Part shown: positions 17,035 to 25,726 of the stretch, piece by piece
Position numbering within the stretch: position 1 is the stretch's first letter
Layout of the letters: each line of letters begins with the position of its first letter
Source of the DNA: Lysobacter capsici
GTDB lineage: Bacteria > Pseudomonadota > Gammaproteobacteria > Xanthomonadales > Xanthomonadaceae
Direction: 5' to 3'
Assembly (NCBI RefSeq): GCF_018732085.1
Contig: NZ_CP076103.1
Coordinates: 5,084,001 to 5,148,000 of the forward strand
DNA length: 64,000 nucleotides
Translations under genes and position numbers: made by a program
Notes under the pieces: generated by a model
Told to the model about the DNA's origin: nothing
The model's input: only the letters and a program-made list of their open reading frames with translations
The model's database searches: none

Positions 17035-17829
17035 TCAACGCAGCGGCGGTGCCGGCAACGGCGCTGGCGCACCCTCCGGCAGCGCCATCAACTGGCGTTG
17101 CAGGTCGAACAAGATCTCCGCATCGCCGGCCTGCCACTCACGCGCCTCATTGCCGCGAAAGTGACGATGAAACGACGCCAGCGCCGCACCGGGCTCGCGC
17201 AGGTCGTAACCGACCATCCGCATGGCCGCCCAGGCATCGAAACCCGCCGGCGGCTCGCTCAGCGGCGCGCGCGGCCACAGGCCATAACCGGCCTGCGCCA
17301 GGCGCTGCCACGGGAACAACACGCTCGGATCGGTCTTGCGCGTCGGCGCGATATCGCCGTGCGCGACGACCAGATACGGCGGGATGCTCAACCGCTTCGT
17401 GAGGTCGGCGAGCAGGCGGATCAGGCTTGCGATCTGCGCTTCGGAGAATGGCTCAGTGCCGTCGTTGTCGAGTTCGATCCCGATCGAGGCCGAATTGAGA
17501 TCCGAGATGTCGCCCCAGCGACCGGCGCCGGCATGCCAGGCGCGCTGGTCGTCGGCGACCAGCTGATAGATGCGGCCGTCGTCACCGATCAGGTAGTGCG
17601 CGCTGACCTGGCCTTGCGAATTGCGCGTACGCAAGGTCTGCAACGATTGCTCGACGCTGTCCTGCTGGGTGTGATGCAGCACGATCAACTGCGCGCGCCG
17701 CTGGTTGTAGTTCGGCGAGGGCTGCCACTGCGCGAGCGGATTGTGCGGCGGGACCGAGGCGCAGCCGGCCGCGAACAGGAGCGACGACAGCGCGGCGGCG
17801 CGCAGCGAGCGGTGCAGTGCGGAGGTCAC
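17035..17829 (-). CDS. AmiD-like N-acetylmuramoyl-L-alanine amidase lipoprotein
   Basis: The 264-residue lipoprotein has lipobox LLFAAGC (Cys23) and an Amidase_2 domain. Zinc ligands are visible as His in IVLHHTQQ near residue 52 and His in VVAHGDIAPTRKTDPS near 157, where Lys and Asp complete the site. The blocks VSAHYLIGDDGRIYQLV and IGIELDND also match. The enzyme cuts the MurNAc-L-Ala bond of peptidoglycan or its fragments, probably at the outer membrane. The length and domain order match E. coli AmiD. Confidence 0.92.
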   Translation of the reverse strand: MTSALHRSLRAAALSSLLFAAGCASVPPHNPLAQWQPSPNYNQRRAQLIVLHHTQQDSVEQSLQTLRTRNSQGQVSAHYLIGDDGRIYQLVADDQRAWHAGAGRWGDISDLNSASIGIELDNDGTEPFSEAQIASLIRLLADLTKRLSIPPYLVVAHGDIAPTRKTDPSVLFPWQRLAQAGYGLWPRAPLSEPPAGFDAWAAMRMVGYDLREPGAALASFHRHFRGNEAREWQAGDAEILFDLQRQLMALPEGAPAPLPAPPLR

Positions 17830-18325
17830 GGGGCGGCACTCGTGCGGCGGGGGATGCGGCGATGATCGCGCGATCGCGCAACCGCAGGCAAATCTGCCGA
17901 ATGCGTGGCTTCAAGGCGAGCCGATCGAGAGGGGTTGTGGGTTTCGTTGCGAACTGACCGAAGAGCGTCGGGCTTGAAAGCCCTCCCACAAAAGACTTCG
18001 ACGCCACGCGATTTAGTGTGGGAGGGCTTTCACGCCCGACGCTTTTCGATCCACGCCGACGAATGCCCATCGCGATCTTCCTGCATGACCCCGGTTCAAG
18101 TACACGAACCTCATGCAGGCGACCCGACTTTCACACCCGGCGTCGCGCGCTATGGCGAAAACCTTACAACTGTCACCCTCGCCGCCATTGGTGATGTATT
18201 GGGCAGTTCGCGCGCAACGCCCGACCTACAGTGGCCGCGGCGCGAGCGCTCGCCCGCGCTCCGGCAGCCGCGATCGGCGCCTTGCTCGGTTCGCCGGCTC
18301 ACTCGCCACGGCAGGAGGATCACCC
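17830..18325. other. Divergent intergenic region with one REP-like repeat
   Basis: The region has no supported gene. It holds the repeat at 17957-18051 and the promoters of the amidase (left) and the Cys-rich peptide (right). Confidence 0.5.
17957..18051. repeat. REP-like inverted repeat, GTGGGAGGGCTT family, copy 3
   Basis: Arms CGAAGAGCGTCGGGCTTGAAAG and its inverse (CTTTCACGCCCGACGCTTTTCG) with CCTCCCACA/TGTGGGAGG nearer the centre enclose about 22 bases. It shares the ACGCTTTTCGATC flank with copies 2 and 4. Confidence 0.88.
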
Positions 18326-18517
18326 ATGAAATCCAGAACGCTCGGCTATCTGGCCGCGTTCGCGCTGGCCGCTTTCGGGTTCGGATTCGGCGTGCAGGCC
18401 GCTTCGTCGGCGCCGCCGGACAAGGCCCTGTGCAGTTACAAAGTCTGCCAGGACCGCTGCGGCGGACTGCCGGGCTGGAGCCCGGGCAACGGCCAGCCGT
18501 GCCGCTGCTGCGATTGA
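18326..18517 (+). CDS. Small exported Cys-rich peptide
   Basis: The 63-residue precursor has a clean signal peptide of about 25 residues (hydrophobic AAFALAAFGFGFGVQA). The mature part of roughly 38 residues holds six Cys in the pattern CSYKVC-QDRC-CRCC. GGAGGATC precedes the ATG, so it is a real gene despite its size. The spacing suggests three disulfides, as in small secreted toxins, inhibitors or metal binders. I know no family for it. It ends upstream of a strong bidirectional terminator. Confidence 0.75.
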   Translation: MKSRTLGYLAAFALAAFGFGFGVQAASSAPPDKALCSYKVCQDRCGGLPGWSPGNGQPCRCCD

Positions 18518-18575
18518 AGACCCACGCCGTCGGCGCGGTCGCGGTCGCGCGGCCGAAACCGCGCGCCTGAAACGG

Positions 18576-18614
18576 CCGATCGCCGCGCGGGCCTCAGCCT
18601 CGCGCGGCGATCGG
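18576..18614. terminator. Bidirectional terminator hairpin
   Basis: A perfect 14-bp stem (CCGATCGCCGCGCG at 18576-18589, CGCGCGGCGATCGG at 18601-18614) with an 11-base loop is flanked by AAA on one side and TTT on the other. It lies between the Cys-rich peptide gene and the convergent secreted-protein gene and can serve both. Confidence 0.85.
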
Positions 18615-18620
18615 TTTCCA

Positions 18621-19100
18621 TCAGCTGCAGCCTTCCGGCCCGCACGGCGACAGATTGCGGTTCTGCAACGCCCGATCGGCGCTGTCCTTGTTGCTCTTCT
18701 TCTCTTCGCGGCGCTGGGCCACGGTCTTGCAGATGCGCTCGACCCGGTTGCTGCCGACGGTGCGCACGCGCTCGCAGACCAGTCGATCGTCGTCGGTCTT
18801 GCCGGCGTATTCGATCCAGGCCATGTCGACCCGCGCCTGATCTTGCTCGGCCGGGCTGAGGTCTTCGTAGCGACGGTTTTCCAGCAGCTTGCTCAGCTTG
18901 TCCTGGCGCTCGCGGACTTCCTGGCGAGTGGCCGGATTCAACTTGCCGTAGGCGCCCTTGCCGGCATCGATGTCGGCGCGGATGGTCTTTTGTTGTTCGA
19001 GCACGGCCTGTGCGTCGAACGGCGTCGCCGGGGGAGCGGCGAACGCGGTGGCGGTGGCGCACAAAGCCGTCAACACGACGGACAGAAAAATCTTACGCAT
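18621..19100 (-). CDS. Exported hypothetical protein, tandem paralogue A
   Basis: The 159-residue product has a signal peptide of about 21 residues. The mature part starts PPATPFDAQAVLEQQ and has charged helical segments (RQEVRERQDKLSKLLENRRYEDL), then YAGKTDDDRLVC, VGSNRVERICKTV and the ending NLSPCGPEGCS. It is clearly homologous to the next gene upstream, about half identical by eye, with the same order of motifs and the same terminal Cys-Gly-Pro. No enzyme motif is seen. Four Cys may form disulfides in the periplasm. Confidence 0.8.
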   Translation of the reverse strand: MRKIFLSVVLTALCATATAFAAPPATPFDAQAVLEQQKTIRADIDAGKGAYGKLNPATRQEVRERQDKLSKLLENRRYEDLSPAEQDQARVDMAWIEYAGKTDDDRLVCERVRTVGSNRVERICKTVAQRREEKKSNKDSADRALQNRNLSPCGPEGCS

Positions 19101-19231
19101 GGCAATGGCTCTCGATCTGGATTTGGAAACGAGCGGAAGTGAAGGACGAAGGCCCGTCCTTCGTGGGTTGAACACGGTGAAGATGGACGCGGCGGCGGAA
19201 CGGCCCGCCGCGCCATGGCGACGCGACGCCC

Positions 19232-19702
19232 TCAGCAGCCTGGGCCGCACGGGGCGATCGTGCGGTTCTGCAGCATCTGCATGGCCTGGTCCTTGCTGTT
19301 CTTGGTTTCGTCGCGCTGTTGCGCCACCAGCTTGCATATGCGCTCGACCCGGTTGCTGCCGGTGGCGCGCTTGCGCACGCAGACCAGTTGATCGTCGTCG
19401 GTCTTGCCGAGGTATTTGATGAAGATCATGTGGGTGCGCGCGCGGCTGCGCTGGGTTTCGTCGAGATCCTCGTACTGGTGGCCTTCGAGCAGCCCGACCA
19501 GCTTGCGCTGACGCTCGCGCAGTTCCTGCATCGAAATCTCGTCCAGTCGCGCGTACGTCCCGTTGCCGGCGTCGATGTCGCGGTCGATCTGCTTTTGTTC
19601 GTCCAGCACGGTCTGGACGTCGAAGGGTTCGCCCGGCAGGGTCTGGCCGACCGCGGGTGCGATTGCGATGAACAACATCAATCCCAATAGGATGGCGCGC
19701 AT
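19232..19702 (-). CDS. Exported hypothetical protein, tandem paralogue B
   Basis: The product has 156 residues from the ATG at 19702 (GAGG nine bases upstream), with a signal peptide ending AVGQ. It repeats the layout of its neighbour: PFDVQTVLDEQK, MQELRERQRKLVGLL, YLGKTDDDQLVC, TGSNRVERICKLV and the ending APCGPGC. The pair arose by local duplication. An upstream ATG ten codons earlier is possible but would spoil the signal peptide. Confidence 0.8.
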   Translation of the reverse strand: MRAILLGLMLFIAIAPAVGQTLPGEPFDVQTVLDEQKQIDRDIDAGNGTYARLDEISMQELRERQRKLVGLLEGHQYEDLDETQRSRARTHMIFIKYLGKTDDDQLVCVRKRATGSNRVERICKLVAQQRDETKNSKDQAMQMLQNRTIAPCGPGC

Positions 19703-19990
19703 GTCCGTTTGCCTCGTTGGTCGCGGCCGCACGGCCGCAGGCGAGACGCCGGCCGGCGCCTCGCGGCACTCCTTGGATCCACTGACGCCGACGGCCCCAA
19801 CCGTGCCGGCGATTCGATCCTAATGGAGACCCGAGACACACTCCATAGACTTTTGACCTAACTCGATACGAAAGTTTTGCAAAATTCGCTTGCTTCGTGA
19901 CGCACCGCAGCACAAACGCGCAGAACCGGCCAGCGCCCAGGCTCGACCGCGCCGATGCGGGCGGCGCCGGAGCGCCGCCCGCGGCCGGAC

Positions 19991-21238
19991 TCAGGGCTTG
20001 ATCCAGTTGTTGGACACCGCCAGCATCGACAGCAGCTTGACGCTGTCGCCGTAGTAATCGCCGGGCGCGCCGCTGGCCATGTAGGTCCACAGCTTGTCGA
20101 GCCAGGCCTGCGCGTCGGGATCGACGGTCGCCGCGACGGCGAACGGCGCGGTGAAGAACACTTCGTTGTAGTTGTCGATCACCGTGCCGTCGAGCTTGTA
20201 GCCGGCCTTGACGTTGTTGGGATTGTTGCCCGCCTTGACCCGGATCCATTGGCTGAGCTTGCGCGCGGCCGCGCGCGAGCGGGTGTCGCCGCTGACCGCC
20301 GCGTCGATGCCGATCCGCCACGGCACCCGGCCCGCGTTCCAGGAATAGTGGCCGTCGTGGTCGCCTTCCAGGAAGCCCGCCGGCGCCGGCTTGGCGGTGG
20401 TGTTGGTGTTGACGATGAAGTCGGGCAGCAGGCCGGTATTGGGCGCGTAGCTGCTCTGCATGCGGGTGATCAGGTTCTGGTGGGCGTCGAGCACGCCGGT
20501 CCAGTAGCTGTCGCCGAGCTTGGCGCCGAACGCGCGGAAATGGCCGAGCATCCAGTCCGAACTGCGGGTGGAGTTGTAGTAGCTCGGCGAACTGCTGTCG
20601 ACCCAGTCGCCCAGGTTCACCAGCTTGCTGGTCGGATGCACGTTGCTGCGACGGATCGCCGCGATCACCTTGCGCGCCTCGCTGGCGTAGTTGATCGCGC
20701 CGCCCGAGCCCCATTGCGCGTCGGCCAGCAGCAGCGCATAGGCGATGTCGAGATCGCCGTCGGTGGCCGAATCGGCGCCGACCACGTTGTTGCAGTTGAC
20801 GTCCTGCGCCCAGGCCAGCAGATCGGCGTCGTTGTTGCTGGGATGGCCGCGGTTGTAGCGATGCAGTCCGTCGAAGTAGGTCTGCGCCTGCGGATCGTTG
20901 CCGGCCATCATCACCGTGATCAGCATGCCGTAGCCCTGGCCTTCGGAGACCGTGTAGGCGTCGCCGGTGTCGGCCTTGATCCGGTACTCGCCGGACCTGC
21001 ACGCCGGTTTGAGATAGCGCTGTTTCCAGGTGCCGTAGAACGACGCGGTGGATTGGTCGGCCGAAGCACGGCCGACGCTCGGGCTCAAGGTGCCGCTCAC
21101 ATACGCCTGGCGATGACTGCCGAACGGGTAGTTCGGCGCGGCGATCGCCGCGCCGGCCGCGGTCGCGGCGACCAGGGCGAGCAGTTGCATACAGCGCCGC
21201 AAGGGCGGCCGGCGCGTGGGGGAGGTGACGGTGGTCAT
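19991..21238 (-). CDS. Glycoside hydrolase family 8 enzyme
   Basis: The 415-residue exported protein has a signal peptide of about 34 residues. GH8 hallmarks are the proton-donor Glu99 in VSEGQGYGM, the DGDLDIAYALL segment (Asp160, Asp164), and WRIGIDA near the C-terminal third. GH8 members cut cellulose, chitosan, xylan or bacterial cellulose by inversion in an alpha6/alpha6 barrel. Which polymer is used here is uncertain; no cellulose-synthase genes are adjacent, so a secreted endoglucanase or chitosanase is likely. The chosen start gives the best signal peptide. Confidence 0.9.
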   Translation of the reverse strand: MTTVTSPTRRPPLRRCMQLLALVAATAAGAAIAAPNYPFGSHRQAYVSGTLSPSVGRASADQSTASFYGTWKQRYLKPACRSGEYRIKADTGDAYTVSEGQGYGMLITVMMAGNDPQAQTYFDGLHRYNRGHPSNNDADLLAWAQDVNCNNVVGADSATDGDLDIAYALLLADAQWGSGGAINYASEARKVIAAIRRSNVHPTSKLVNLGDWVDSSSPSYYNSTRSSDWMLGHFRAFGAKLGDSYWTGVLDAHQNLITRMQSSYAPNTGLLPDFIVNTNTTAKPAPAGFLEGDHDGHYSWNAGRVPWRIGIDAAVSGDTRSRAAARKLSQWIRVKAGNNPNNVKAGYKLDGTVIDNYNEVFFTAPFAVAATVDPDAQAWLDKLWTYMASGAPGDYYGDSVKLLSMLAVSNNWIKP

Positions 21239-21810
21239 GGGACGTCTCCGAAGTGGGGAACGAAGCGGGACGGCGCCGCACAGCCCGGCGTCCGCCGACG
21301 CGCTGCGCGCGCGGCGTTTCGACGATGAGCGAATGAAAACCCGATCCGGTGTGGCGGCGAAGGAGTGCGTCGCGTTGCCGCGCATGCCGGGCAACGAACG
21401 CAACCCAGGCTAGCGCGCCCGGCTGCGCGCGTACCTGAGCGGCCGTGACCGCGCGCGTGAAAGTGGCTTGCGCCGCTTCGCAGATCGACCAAGGTCTTAG
21501 GTCATAGGTCGCGCAATCGGCGATCGCGGCGCTGTTGCCTGGCTGGGTGAAGCCGTGCGAGTGGATGCGGCAGCCCGGAGAAGACCGGCGCGACCCGTAG
21601 ACCAAGCGGGGTCCGAGGTCTTCTGTGGGAGGGCCTGAAGGCCCGATGCTTTTCGATCAGAGCCTGGCGATCCCACACCCCGCTCAACGTGGGCGCTGAA
21701 ACAAGCGCGTCGGGCCTGAAGGCCCTCCCACATGGACCTCGAAGCCGCGCGTTGTCGCAAGCGCCTGCTGTTGCGTAAGCGCCCGCGACAAAGCCCTCGC
21801 GACTACCCCG
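21239..21810. other. Intergenic region with one REP-like repeat
   Basis: No gene is supported. The GH8 promoter should lie within its first 200 bases, and the repeat at 21622-21732 fills the middle. Confidence 0.5.
21622..21732. repeat. REP-like inverted repeat, GTGGGAGGGCCT family, copy 4
   Basis: Here the arms are turned inside out relative to copies 1-3: TGTGGGAGGGCCTGAAGGCC comes first and GGCCTGAAGGCCCTCCCACA last. About 70 bases separate them. It keeps the CGATGCTTTTCGATCA flank. Confidence 0.85.
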
Positions 21811-22716
21811 TCATTCCTTGCGGATCGCATGCCCGCCGAATTCGTTGCGCATCGCCGCCAGCAGCTTGTCGGCGAACGAATCCTTGTCGCGCGAACGCAG
21901 GCGCTCGAGCAACGAGGCGGTGATCACCGGTGCCGAGACGTTGAGGTCGATCGCCTCGGCCACGGTCCAGCGGCCTTCGCCGGAGTCTTCGACGTAGGGC
22001 GCGATGCCGTCCAGGCTCGGGTTCTTGCCCAGCGCGTCCGAGCTCAGGTCCAGCAGCCACGAACGCACCACGCTGCCGTGGCGCCAGATTTCCGCGATCT
22101 GGTGCAGGTCCAGGCCGAAATCGGCCTTGTGGCCCATGATCGCGAAGCCTTCGGCGTAGGCCTGCATCAATCCGTACTCGATGCCGTTGTGGACCATCTT
22201 GGTGAAATGGCCGGCGCCGCTCGGACCGACCCGGCCCCAGCCGCGATCGGCGGCGGGCGCAAGGGTTTCGAAGATCGGCCGCAGCCGTTCGACCGCGGCC
22301 TCATCGCCGCCGATCATCAGGCTGTAGCCTTCCTTGAGGCCCCACACGCCGCCGCTGGTGCCCGAATCGACATAGTGCAGGCCGTGCCCGGCCAGTTCGG
22401 CCGCGCGCCGCATCGTGTCCTTGTAGTTCGAATTGCCGCCGTCGATCACGGTATCGCCGGGCGACAGCAGCGGCAGCAGTTCGGCGAGGGTCGCGTCGAC
22501 GACCTGCCCGGCCGGCACCATCAGCCACACCGCGCGCGGCGCGGGCAACGCGGCGACCAGTTCGGCCAGCGAGGTCGCCGGCGCGATGCCGCGCGTGGCG
22601 GCCTGCTCGCGCGCGGCCGGACCGGGATCGAAACCGCCGACGGTGTGCCCGCCGCGGACCAGGCGTTCGGCCATGTTGGCGCCCATGCGGCCGAGACCGA
22701 CCATGCCAAGTTCCAT
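21811..22716 (-). CDS. gnd: 6-phosphogluconate dehydrogenase, short decarboxylating form
   Basis: The 301-residue product has an N-terminal Rossmann motif GLGRMGANMA, DGGNSNYKDT, the substrate segment SGTSGGVWGLKEGYSLMIGG, and the catalytic Lys in HFTKMVHNGIEYG. The length of about 300 marks the short bacterial form (GndA/YqeC-like), often NAD-linked, rather than the 470-residue NADP enzyme. It converts 6-phosphogluconate to ribulose 5-phosphate and CO2. GGAGAG precedes the ATG. No other pentose-phosphate gene is adjacent. Confidence 0.92.
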   Translation of the reverse strand: MELGMVGLGRMGANMAERLVRGGHTVGGFDPGPAAREQAATRGIAPATSLAELVAALPAPRAVWLMVPAGQVVDATLAELLPLLSPGDTVIDGGNSNYKDTMRRAAELAGHGLHYVDSGTSGGVWGLKEGYSLMIGGDEAAVERLRPIFETLAPAADRGWGRVGPSGAGHFTKMVHNGIEYGLMQAYAEGFAIMGHKADFGLDLHQIAEIWRHGSVVRSWLLDLSSDALGKNPSLDGIAPYVEDSGEGRWTVAEAIDLNVSAPVITASLLERLRSRDKDSFADKLLAAMRNEFGGHAIRKE

Positions 22717-22870
22717 GTTCTCTCCAGTAGCGATTGCTGTTCGATGAGCCGGGCCGGCGGAGGATTCCGCCGCGGCGAAGCCGCAGATGTTCCCGCCCGG
22801 TGCGATAAGGAAGTGTGAGCGCAAACGCGCAAACAAAGCCCGCCGATGCAACGCAGTGTCGCGGCGTCGC

Positions 22871-23180
22871 TCAAGGCGGCGCGGGCTCGCGGCCGAGGGC
22901 GGCCTCAAGCGCGGCGCGGCGGCGATGGATCACGTGCAGGCCCATCGGCAGCAGCGCCATCGCGAACAGCGCCCCCGCAATCCACGGCCGGATCTTTGAT
23001 TAAAAACAACACAACCCCCGAGCAGGGCAGGGTTGCCTGGGTAAATCCGGAAATAAAAAACACGGCCGGTCGGGGGGGACCCCCCAAAACAAAAAAAAAA
23101 AGCCGCAAATCGGGGGCCCCCGAGCCGGCCGGCCGATCCCCCGCCGCCTATGACCACGATCGCGACAATGCGCCAACGGT
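22871..23180 (-). pseudogene. C-terminal remnant of a membrane protein, reading frame broken
   Basis: The last 40 codons before the stop at 22871 read as KIRPWIAGALFAMALLPMG, then LHVIHRRRAALEAALG, a membrane helix with a basic cytosolic end, with normal high GC3. Upstream of about 23000 the frame is lost: hydrophobic fragments such as RIVAIVVIGGGGSAGRLGG appear in different frames, and homopolymer runs occur. I cannot name the family. The break is more likely sequence error than evolution, see the findings. Confidence 0.4.
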
Positions 23181-23669
23181 AAAAAAAAGCCCGTTGGAAA
23201 CAGCGCCCAAACCAACCGCCGCGAATATCCACCCAGGTGCCAGGGGGGCGCGCTCCCACGGCCAAACCCACCAAGGTAAGAAAAGTGAAGAAACACCCCA
23301 CCCATCATGCCCGGGGGGGTGGGTTTCCCGACGCCCCACGCCGGCCCCCCCCCGGATGCCGGCCACAGTACTCGGCGGGTAAAAACGCCCCGCCACGTGT
23401 TTCCCACGGTCGGTGGGACCACAAAAAAAACCCCTTTTCGGCCCGCATGGTCCCCCCACCCTTAACCTGGCCCTTGGAATGGGGGGACACGCTTTGAACC
23501 GGGGGGGGGGGACTAAATCGGGCCGGGTTTCCGCCAGCGCGCCACGCCCCGCAAAGCGCCCCCCACCGGTCGGGGCCGCGGGGGGGCCCCCCGGCCGGCC
23601 GGGCAGCAATTGGGTGAAAATCGGGGCCCCGCGGAACAAACGAAACAGCGCGACCGCCTCGATCCGCCT

Positions 23670-24947
23670 ACAAGGGTGGGGCGACCCCCCGGCCGCGAAG
23701 GCCTGAATCCCCTGCCCCCGCTTTGCGGCCATCTGCATTCCGCCTCGAACAACCGCGAATCGCGGTCCGGCCGCCGGCGGGGCAGGGGCTGGTTTTCCGT
23801 TGGGAAAAACCCATCGGTGGCTTGCTGTTCTCGATCACCACCCGCTTGCCCGTTTGGGGCCGCGAGCTTCGCTCCATCATGGCGGGGGGGCCAAGGGTTG
23901 GGTCTGCTCGCGCCGCCGCGGTCAAAGCGCCTTGAGATGATCGTCCGGGGCGGGGCGCGGGGGTGGAACGCCCCTGGGTAGGGGGACGGGTCGGCGCTGA
24001 GCACGATCAGCGGCTTGCCGTCGTGGCGTTCGCTCTTGGCCACCGCGCCGGCGTACAGCGCGGCGCGTTGCTGCGAGGCGGAGGGGATCATATGAGCTTT
24101 TCCCAGAAACGGGGGGGCCGGGGAGGCCTGGAGCGCGGTCCAGCCCCCCGCGACAATGGGCCCGCGCCCGGTTCCAAAGCCCGTCGCTGTTAAGTTCTCG
24201 GATTTTTCGCGCCGCGCAGCGCAAGGGCAGTTGCGCAATGCCGGGCCGGGGGGCGGTAGTCGCGCGGCGAGCTTGCCGTCCTTCGCGCCTTGTTCGCAGG
24301 CGCGGTACATCGCCAGCATCTTCGGCCCGATCTCGGCCTCGGTCTTGGCGTAGGCCGGCGAGAATTCGCCGACGTTCTGCGCCGGCGGGTCGATCAGGAT
24401 CAGCGCCGACACCGATTTCGGATACAGCGTATCGAAGCGACCCGCACCCACCCCAGGCTGGCCCGTAGGAGTTAAATGCCCCGGCCAGGCCATCAGTCTT
24501 TACGTGTCGGATATCGGGCCGCCCATCGTTTTCAAGGCATGCAGGCGATGCAGCCCCCCCGCTCGATCCTAGACCCCCATGCCAGCGGGGTGGGCCGGCG
24601 GTTCCTGCGCTCGGGTCCCATGCCGGGGGGCTCGCCCGGTCGGGTAAGGCGTCTATTATACCGCGGTTGTGTTCGGCCACCGCCGGTTGCGATCTGGCCC
24701 AGGCCAGCGAATCGGCGGCGAACCCCGCTTCCAGGATCACGGTCGGTTCGCCCTGACCGCTGCAACGCAGATTGAGATGGCGGCCCTTGCCGATGTCGAC
24801 CCGCTGCGCGGGCGCGGCATAGACGTCCAGCGCCGGGTCGGGCCTGGGCGTCGCCGGCGGGGCCGCGAGCGCCGGCATGGCCGCCAACGACAGCAACGCC
24901 CACCACGGCGGCGACACGCGCCCGCGCTTCGTCCCGGAATCGCTCAT
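23670..24947 (-). pseudogene. Alpha/beta-hydrolase gene broken by multiple frameshifts
   Basis: From the ATG at 24947 the frame encodes a signal peptide (ALLSLAAMPALAAPPATP) and RVDIGKGRHLNLRCSGQG, then PTVILEAGFAADSLAW, the typical beginning of an exported alpha/beta hydrolase. Further parts lie in other frames: SVSALILIDPPAQ, then AKTEAEIGPKMLAMYRACE, LIVLSADPSPYPG and KRVVIENS near the C-terminus. Their order is that of one intact protein, so at least three frameshifts separate them. The expected nucleophile-elbow region near 24500-24650 is scrambled. Inserted bases in runs of G or C are the likely cause. Confidence 0.6.
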
Positions 24948-25206
24948 GCCCGCCCTCGCCTTCGGTCGATGAAGGCGCGATGGTAAACAGCGAATTGTCA
25001 TGTCCGCTCGCACGATCGCGCGACCGAGACAGACCAGATTCAGCTGCGCGGCCCGGACCGGCTGCGCTCGCGAAAAAAACCTCGCCGGGCCTGTCGATCC
25101 GGGCGCGGCCGGTTCGTCGTCCTTGCAAGAACGCGGCAATGCAGCATGGCCCAGCGCCGACCGCAGGCCGCGACTATCCACCCGCTGCACCACCGGAGAC
25201 ACGTCC

Positions 25207-25599
25207 ATGCGCTTCATGATGTTGATGATCCCCCAAGGCTACGAATCGGCCGCGCCCGGCACCCTGCCCAGCGCCGAACAGATCGAGACGATGACGGCCT
25301 ACAACCACTCGCTGCAGCAAGCCGGCGTGCTGATCGCGCTCGACGGCCTGCATCCGCCGTCGATGGGCGCGCGGATCAGTTTTCCCAAGGGCCAGCCGCC
25401 GCGGGTCGTCGACGGACCGTTCCCGGAAGCCAAGGAAGTGCTCGGCGGTTACTGGATGCTCGAGGTCGCCTCGCGCGAGGAAGCGATCGAATGGGCCAGG
25501 CGTTGTCCGGCTTCGGAAAACGAAACCATCGAGATTCGCCAGGTGATGGGAATGGAGGATTTTCCCGAGGACGTGCAAAAAGCGGTCGGCGAGCTGTAA
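25207..25599 (+). CDS. YCII-related (DGPF) family protein
   Basis: The 130-residue product has the YCII-type ferredoxin-like fold. It starts RFMMLMIPQGYES and has the signature block VVDGPFPEAKEVLGGYWMLEV (the DGPF motif), followed by EEAIEWARRCP. The C-terminus carries EIRQVMGMEDF. These proteins are common beside ECF sigma factors, but none is present here. The role is unknown, perhaps a lyase or small-molecule binder. GGAGA precedes the ATG at 25207; longer upstream frames have no coding bias. Confidence 0.88.
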   Translation: MRFMMLMIPQGYESAAPGTLPSAEQIETMTAYNHSLQQAGVLIALDGLHPPSMGARISFPKGQPPRVVDGPFPEAKEVLGGYWMLEVASREEAIEWARRCPASENETIEIRQVMGMEDFPEDVQKAVGEL

Positions 25600-25726
25600 C
25601 CGACGCGAGCTCGTCGAGCCGCTGCGCTCCCCACGCGCACGCGGCTGAACACCCTCGCGCCAGCGCTGGCCGCGCCGCGAAGCGGCCCGTATCCTGCATC
25701 CGTTCCCTCCCCGGCCAGCGAACCCC

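Noticed and set aside
19855..19885. A third SoxR-like TTGACC element
   Set aside because: TTTTGACCTAACTCGATACG has a -35-like hexamer but no inverted repeat or matching -10 at 19 bases.
22846..23382. Pro/Lys-rich plus-strand frame of 178 codons
   Set aside because: It lies in the poor-quality region, has low-complexity runs caused by homopolymers, and no start signal.
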